Both the position numbers and the translations under genes were made by a program. DNA of 64,000 nucleotides from Phragmites australis (Eukaryota > Streptophyta > Magnoliopsida > Poales > Poaceae), in NCBI RefSeq assembly GCF_958298935.1, contig NC_084933.1, forward strand, positions 9,035,001 to 9,099,000. The letters run 5' to 3'. How positions within the stretch are numbered: the stretch's first letter is position 1; each line of letters starts with the position of its first letter. Below, in pieces: positions 58,209 to 64,000 of this stretch. The notes under the pieces were generated by a model. That model saw only the letters and a list, made by a program, of their open reading frames with translations. It was not told the DNA's origin and did not search any database.

Positions 58209-59667
58209 GGTTAGTCTAAGATAGAAGACAACGAAAGATAAATTATCCTTATCGACTACTAGGTGGTGGAGGTGGAGTCACACACTCTCAAACGTCTTAC
58301 CACGCTCTTGCAAGTGTTCTTACCAATCACCGCAGTTGGCACAATTGGTGGCTGGTTCGTGATACCTTATCGGGTGCGAGTGAGGTAGTTGCAGGGGGAG
58401 AAACCGTTCTGATCGAGAGAAGGTATAGCTTGGATAGACAATATTTAGCAGCAAGGAATGTCAATAATTGAAATCAGATTAGCAAAGCTGAATAAAAAGT
58501 CCACAGTACTCGTCATAGTTGTTGGCCCGAACACGTTCCTAGACTAGCTCAAGCAAACCGAAAACTATAATAGACACAAGCACAATGGAACAAAATTCGT
58601 AATACAAACTGATTCTCTCTCTTTTTTTAATTCTCTCTCTTTTTTTGCTCTCTTTGCTTTCTTATTTTTGGCATTCTTTACTTTTTTCTGGCACTCTTTG
58701 CTTCTTGCTTGCTTTTTTTTAATGTGACACAAACTCAAAAATTCTTTTACTGCCTTTTCTAAGGCTAGTGAGGTACGTGGGTCACAATTTTTTTTCCGGG
58801 GAGCTGGGGGTATAAAGGTAATAAAATAGATACTCTCTCTCTCTCTAAACTTTGGTTACCTCTGTTTCCGCTATGAATTGCTACTCGAACTTTGTCGGAC
58901 AATGCTCGATATGAAAGGTGTATGGGGTGTCCGAGAGCAGTCAGAAACAGATATACTCCAACTAGGTTGTGGAGGCGAAAATGAATGGATAGTTGAATTC
59001 GACTAGGTGGTCAAACCCGAAAGGATAGTCGGATCCGAGAAGGTGGGCGATTTTGACTAGACGGTTGGAGTGACTGGTCGGGATCCTGAGTGGGTGGTCG
59101 GAGTGGCTAGTTGGGACCCAAGTGGGTGGTCGGAGTGCCTAGTTGGACCCTGAGTGGGTGGTCAGAATGATTGGTCGAGACCCCGAGTGGGTGGTCGGAC
59201 CGACTAGTGGTCGAACCCGAGTAGATGGTCGGCTTGACTAGTGGTCAAACACAAGTTGATGGTCGACTCGACCAATAGTCGAATTCGAGTAGATGGTTTA
59301 AGTGACTAGTGGTTGAACATGACTTGATGGTCGACTCGACTAGTGGTCGAACTTGAGTAGATACACAATCTCAGCTATAGCAAACAAGGCTAGACCGAGA
59401 TACATGACAACTAAACAACAAGACTCGACACTAGAAACTAGATCACGATGACTTGACCAGCAATAAAGACACCGACAATGGACTCAAACTCAACAATACG
59501 AATACTGAAAAAGAAATTGCAAAGGCACAAAGTGGTTTGGATAGCCAAAAAAACTAAGATCTAAATATTTTTGTGGGGTAATTTTCTGGACTCTAGGTAA
59601 TAGAAAACGATGAAACAAGGGGGATAACTAAGATTACCTAACGGGCAACCGAGGCTCTGATACAACA
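58209..59667 (-). other. Element C leader with minisatellite and PBS
   Basis: Non-coding. It holds T-rich tracts (58,610-58,720), a short (TC)n, the minisatellite listed separately, and the PBS (minus TGTATCAGAGCC, + about 59,653-59,665). Confidence 0.75.
59050..59365. repeat. 32-34 bp minisatellite in the element C leader
   Basis: Units contain gagtgggtggtcggagtg or gagtagatggtcgactcg. 'gag' starts recur at about 59,088, 59,120, 59,152, 59,185, 59,219, 59,253, 59,287, 59,321 and 59,355, so the spacing is 32 bp in the first part and 34 bp in the second. Confidence 0.9.
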
Positions 59668-60593
59668 TGATGTGCGTTTGCCTAATCTTCTGAAAGGTAA
59701 TATGATAAGTCAATTGGTGGAGCTTCGACGTTAACGATCCAAAGGCTCCGAACAGAACAGATCGAGAACCCTCGCAACCAATACATCACTACTTCATGGT
59801 TATCAACCATGTCAAGGCGCGGTTGACCTCATCAAGAAGGCTTTTCCTGCAAGCAAATAAAAAACACAAGCAAGAATAGGTAGATGCAATCTGAATATTG
59901 TAAATTACCAATCAAGTGATCGAGTTGGGGTGCAACAAACCGATAAACGGTGAAACTGTCTAAAACAGAATAATCTAAGCTAAACCCAAGCCTAAACTAT
60001 GATAACTACTATGTATATATAGGGGGGACGTGAGGAGGTCAACCTAGGATTGTGCAACCATGGAAAGAGGCGTGCACAACCTGGACTCCGACCCCGACAC
60101 GATTACAAAACACAACAGGGTCCAAAACAGTGATGCAACACCTAATTTCTTTGACTCTGACTAAACTATAAGGAATATTTGGTCGAGCTCATATCCATTG
60201 GAAAGGGCTCATCGTAATCTTTCTAGAATGTCCAAGATTTCCTAAAACAGACTTCGTATGAGAGAGTTATGCCAGTTTTATTGACGTGCTGTCCTGAGAC
60301 TCGACCACGACCACGACCACGACTTCGACCACGACTAGAGCTCAGCCTCGAGTCCAAGTCGTCTTGACCTTCTAGGGGTGACATCCAGGTAAGGTTGTGG
60401 TGCTTCTCCCACGTTCATAAGCAATAAAACATCACAAGAATTTAATAGGAATCCATCCAAGGAAGCATGAACAGCGAGAAACGAGTTTACCTGGTGGTCT
60501 AGTTGTCGTGCACGTGCTCTTGTAATTGGACCTTATATGATTTGAGGAATATTAGTAGTATTGATCGTGTCTGAAGGAGCCATGGGCTCATCA
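59668..60593 (-). repeat. Element C 5' LTR
   Basis: 926 bp with TG/CA ends, flanked outside by the TSD ggagc. It has an extra 'cgaccacgaccacgactt' run near 60,303-60,335 compared with the 3' LTR. TATA-like tatatata near 60,012. Confidence 0.92.
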
Positions 60594-60771
60594 GGAGCCA
60601 AACACACTTAGAATGCATAGGATGGTCCCCCTAGGCGTTGTAGGTCATGATGCAGCTTGTTTCGGATGATTTCATTCTAGTGTTAATTTGGGCCGAAACA
60701 GGACCAAAAACGCATCCAGAATGAGTATATTTCATGAAAGTTATGACCTGAGCGAAACACACCCAAAATGC
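60594..60771. repeat. Satellite block 4
   Basis: A little over one monomer, continuous with the TSD of element C. It ends within 'cacacccaaaatgccatag' where it joins a gypsy pol fragment. Confidence 0.88.
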
Positions 60772-61284
60772 CATAGATAATGTTGCCAAGTGTCAAGGAT
60801 ACAAACTGAAGCATACACTTCTTTACCATATGTAGAATAATCAGACTTAGTCCACTTAATTTCTCACTTAAATAAGCAACTGGTTTACCTTCTTGAATTA
60901 TAACACCTCTAATTCCAATCCCACTAGCATCACATTCGAGCTCAAAAGTCTTACTGAAATTCAGGAGTTGGAGCAATGGAGTATGGGTGAGCTTCTCTTT
61001 CAACAACTTGAATGCTTTTTCTTGTGTAAATCCCCATTTAAAAGCTACTACTTTGTTTGCAACTCGTTCAATGGGGTAGTAATTGTTCTAAAATCCCCCA
61101 CAAAATGTCGATAGAACCTCAGAAGACCATGAAAGCTTCTCAACTAAGTGATAGTCTCAGGGGTTGGCAAGCTCTTGATGGCTTCAATTTTTGCTTCATT
61201 CACCTATATTCCGTGTCGAGTAACGACATAACCAAAAGAATATATTCGATCCGTGTAAAATGTGCACTTTTAGAGGTTACCAAA
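60772..61284 (-). pseudogene. Element D: RNase H/RT fragment related to element C
   Basis: The minus strand reads LKEKLTHTPLLQLLNFSKTF, then [20 protein letters not shown] and YLSEKLSGLSL: the RNase H start of a C-like pol, broken at both ends. The left end abuts satellite and the right end abuts an unrelated LTR. Confidence 0.82.
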
Positions 61285-62160
61285 TGTTGGGGGAAAATAG
61301 ACCAGCCTGAGGATAATGGTTGACGATTGCTATCAAAGGTCCCTTCGGATCCTTCGGTGTTTGGACCCTCAGCAGGAGGCCCGACTTTCTGAGGCTGCAG
61401 GCCCATTTGGGCCACCTCTCCGGTATGGACGTGGCCTTCCGAAGACTCAAAGCTACAGCAAGTCCCTCTAGAGCCTTCGGCCTCTGGACCCTCAGTAGGA
61501 GGGCCTGGCCCCTGGAGGCTGTGGATCGCTTCGGGCCACCCCTCCGGTGCTTGTGCGGCTTTCCGAAGCCTAAATGATGCAGCAGGTTCCCGGAGACAAT
61601 ATTAGGGAAGAAAGAACACCCCTGCAACCGACCTGACACGATGTGATGAGCGATTAATGCTGGTGCAAGTGGTGCTTATCCTAACACCCCAATGCGATGA
61701 AGGTCATCTTGACACCCCGAACGGAGCAGCGCTGGACCGCAATTGGCGATCGGCTCACCCCTTAGGGGGCAAACACCATAATAGTTACCATGGTAGATAT
61801 TTATCTTCCATATAGCATAAAAGTAGTTATCCAGGATAAGACCCAGTAATTCGGTCAGGTCTGGGATATTTGTACATCGTGATAACTTGTACACTAAGCT
61901 ACGCACCACCCTATAAATAGGGGGTTATGGTCATCTGGGGAGAGGAGGTCACAAGGAGAACACTCAAGGCAAAAAACAGGGCACAGAGGTGCCCAAACAC
62001 TAAATCACGTTGTGATACTCCCATCAGACTGATCTATTTTTCTACTATCAATACATTTGTGGTGTTCTTTCTTCTCAAACTTCGTCTTCAAACTTGAGTC
62101 TCTTCCTTAGAAGAAACTCTCACCGTACTTACTGGGGCAAGATGATCTCTTGCTCCAACA
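61285..62160 (+). mobile_element. Solo-LTR-like element (876 bp)
   Basis: Begins TGTTGGGGG and ends gctccaACA with TGTTGG/CCAACA inverted ends. A TATA-like cctataaatagg lies near 61,911. Two internal copies of a 123-bp unit (tggaccctcag at 61,362 and 61,485) are visible. Flanks (ccaaa / taggg) do not match. The two sides belong to different parts of a C-like element (pol versus leader), so insertion was accompanied by a deletion. Confidence 0.6.
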
Positions 62161-63028
62161 TAGGGGTATAAAGGTAGTAAAAAGATACTCTCTCTCTCTC
62201 TCTAAACTTTGGCTACCTATGTTTCCGCTATGAATTGCTACTCGAACTTTGTCGGACAATGCTCGATATGAAAGGTGTATTGGGGTGTCCGAGAGCAGCT
62301 AGAAACAGATATACTCTGACTATGTTGTGGAGACGAAAACGAGTGGATAGTTGAATCCGACTAGGTGGTCAAACCTGAAAGGATGGTCAGATCCGAGAAG
62401 GTGGGCAATTTCGACTAGGTGGTCGGAGTGATTGGTCGAGACCTCGAGTGGGTGGTCGGTGTGGCTGGTCGGGGGACCTCGAGTGGGTGGTTGGAGTGCC
62501 TGGTCGGACCCCGAGTGAGTGGTTGGAATGACTGGTCGGGACCCCGAGTGGGTGGTCAAAGCAACTAGTGGTCGAACCTCAGTAGATGGTCGACTTGACT
62601 AGTGGTCAAACACGAGGTGATGGTCGACCCGACCAGTGGTCGAACTCGAGTAGATGGTTAAAGCGACTAGTGGTTGAACATGACTTGATGGTCGACTCTA
62701 CTAGTGGTCGAACTCGAGTAGATACACAATCTCGGATATAGCAAACAAGGCCAGACGGAGATACACGACGACTAAACAGCAAGACTCGACACTAGAAACT
62801 AGATCACGATGAATTGACCGGCAACAAAGACACCGACGATGGACTCAAACTCAACAACACGAATACTAAAAACGAAATTGCGAAGGCACAAAGTGGTTTG
62901 GACAGCGGAAAAAACTAAGATCTAAATATTTTTGTGGGGCAATTTTTTGGACTCTAGGTAATGGAAAACGACGAAATAAGGGGGATAACTGAGATTATCT
63001 AACAGGCAACCGAGGCTCTGATAGCACT
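62161..63028 (-). other. Element D leader (copy of the element C leader)
   Basis: A close copy of about 58,800-59,667, including (TC)n, the 32-34-bp minisatellite (about 62,400-62,725) and a PBS (minus TATCAGAGCC). No coding. Confidence 0.85.
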
Positions 63029-63898
63029 TGATGCATGTTTGCCCCATCTTCCAAAAGGTTATATGATAAGTCGATTGGTGGAGCTTCGATGTTAATGATC
63101 GAAAGGCTCCAAACAGAATAGAATGAGAACCCTCGCAACCACAAGATCATTACTCCGTGGTTATGAACTGTGCCAAGACGCGGTTGACATCACCAAGAAG
63201 GCTTTTCTAGCAAGCGAATCGAGAACACAAGTAAGAACAGGTAGATGCAATCTGAATATTACTAATTACCAATCAAGTGCTCGACTTGGAGTTCAACAAA
63301 CCAATAAACGGTGAAACTATCTAAAACAGAATAATCTGAGCTAAACCCGAGCCTAAACTATGATGGCTACTATGTATATATAGGGGGGACGTGAGGAGGT
63401 TAACCTAGGGTTGTGCAGCCGTGGAAAGAGGCATGCACAACCTGGACTCCGATCCTGACACGATTACAAAACCCAAAGGGTCCAAAATAGTGATGCAACA
63501 CATTATTTCTTTGAATCTAACTAAACTATAAGGAATATTTGCTGAAGCTCATATCCATTGGAAAGGGCTTGTCGTAAGCTTTCCAGAATGTCCAAGATTT
63601 CCTAAAACGGATTTCGTATGATGGAGTTATGCCCATTTTACTGACGTGTTGTTCTGAGACTTGACCACGACCACGACTAGAGGTGACATCCAGGTAAGGT
63701 TGTGGTGCTTCTCCCATATTCCTAAGCAATAGAACATCATAAGAATTTAGTAGGAATCTATCCAAGGAAGCATGAATAGTGAGAAACGAGTTTACCTAGT
63801 GGTCTAATTATCGTGCACGTGCTCTTATAATTAGACCTTGTATGATTTGAGGAATATTAATAGTATTGATCGTATCTGAAGGAGCCATGGGCTCATTA
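63029..63898 (-). repeat. Element D LTR (copy of element C 5' LTR)
   Basis: 870 bp, TGATGCATG ... gctcatta; the last base pair of the LTR is mutated (TA for CA). It is followed by ggagccaaacacac, the same flank as the element C 5' LTR, which shows it was copied together with its surroundings. Confidence 0.88.
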
Positions 63899-64000
63899 GG
63901 AGCCAAACACACTTAGAATGCACAGGATGGTCCCCCAGGTGTTGTAGGTCATGATGTAGCTTGTTTCGGATGATTTCATTCTAGTGTTAATTTGGGCTGA
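63899..64000. repeat. Satellite block 5 (runs off the window)
   Basis: Almost the same sequence as the start of block 4 at 60,594 (ggagccaaacacacttagaatgc and following), with few differences. Confidence 0.9.

Larger units (their letters stand above)
42192..60593 (-). mobile_element. Element C: Ty3/gypsy (CRM-like) retrotransposon, interrupted by element B
   Basis: LTRs lie at 42,192-43,073 (3') and 59,668-60,593 (5'), both TG...CA on the minus strand, with a perfect TSD ggagc (42,187-42,191 and 60,594-60,598) in satellite DNA. The PBS TGTATCAGAGCC (minus strand, initiator tRNA-Met type) adjoins the 5' LTR, and a PPT (aagaggggaagga) adjoins the 3' LTR. Internal sequence is 43,074-46,374 plus 56,703-59,667. 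The gap is filled by element B material, and 584 bp are present on both sides of it. Coding is fragmented throughout, so this is the oldest-looking of the three minus-strand families. Confidence 0.9.

Noticed and set aside
1..64000. Search for tRNA, rRNA, snoRNA or miRNA genes
   Set aside because: No A/B-box pair with a cloverleaf or other RNA gene could be supported by eye; the PBS sites are tRNA-complementary, not tRNA genes.

Overview
The window looks like repeat-rich nuclear DNA of a grass. The evidence is one intact four-exon gene of grass type (GC-rich exons, AT-rich introns), surrounded by layers of Ty3/gypsy LTR retrotransposons of lineages common in Poaceae (Tat-like and CRM-like chromovirus), a Tourist-like MITE, a short Helitron and a tandem satellite. 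I see no bacterial features, CRISPR arrays, rRNA or tRNA genes.

Layout. 1-2,143: decayed + strand Tat-type pol (RT end, RNase H, integrase). 2,144-4,045: LTR-like sequence followed by a decayed gag/protease. 4,046-9,050: spacer, an intron-containing antisense additional ORF typical of Tat elements, and an LTR-like remnant. 9,051-11,390: intergenic DNA with a CACTA-like repeat cluster and a 368-bp Helitron. 11,392-13,120: an intact cinnamyl-alcohol-dehydrogenase-family gene with a long (TC)n tract in its likely 5' UTR. 14,090-18,225: a minus-strand ABCB transporter pseudogene holding only parts of the last nucleotide-binding domain. 18,233-21,203: one LTR of about 3 kb. 21,204-23,729: no recognisable gene.

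23,735-31,354 is a complete minus-strand gypsy element (A) with two LTRs and a perfect TSD (tgaag), inserted in what may be remnants of a minus-strand host gene. From about 33.7 kb to the right edge the base layer is a tandem satellite of about 155 bp, broken into blocks by later insertions: an LTR-like element (34.2-37.3 kb, itself carrying a Tourist MITE), a + strand gypsy element (E, 39.2-41.95 kb) and a minus-strand gypsy element (C, 42,192-60,593, TSD ggagc). C is itself invaded by a third family (B), present as a truncated unit and a nearly full unit that share an LTR (46,375-56,702). The right end (60.6-64.0 kb) is a rearranged second copy (D) of the 5' part of C plus its satellite flank.

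In A, B and C the pol reading frame runs through the polypurine tract into the 3' LTR, and the PBS resembles the complement of initiator tRNA-Met. This architecture and the C-terminal motif resemble CRM-clade (centromeric) chromoviruses. With a satellite period close to known grass centromeric monomers, a pericentromeric or centromeric origin for the right half is a reasonable hypothesis, not a demonstrated fact. All retroelement reading frames seen here carry at least one disabling lesion; only the CAD-family gene looks intact.
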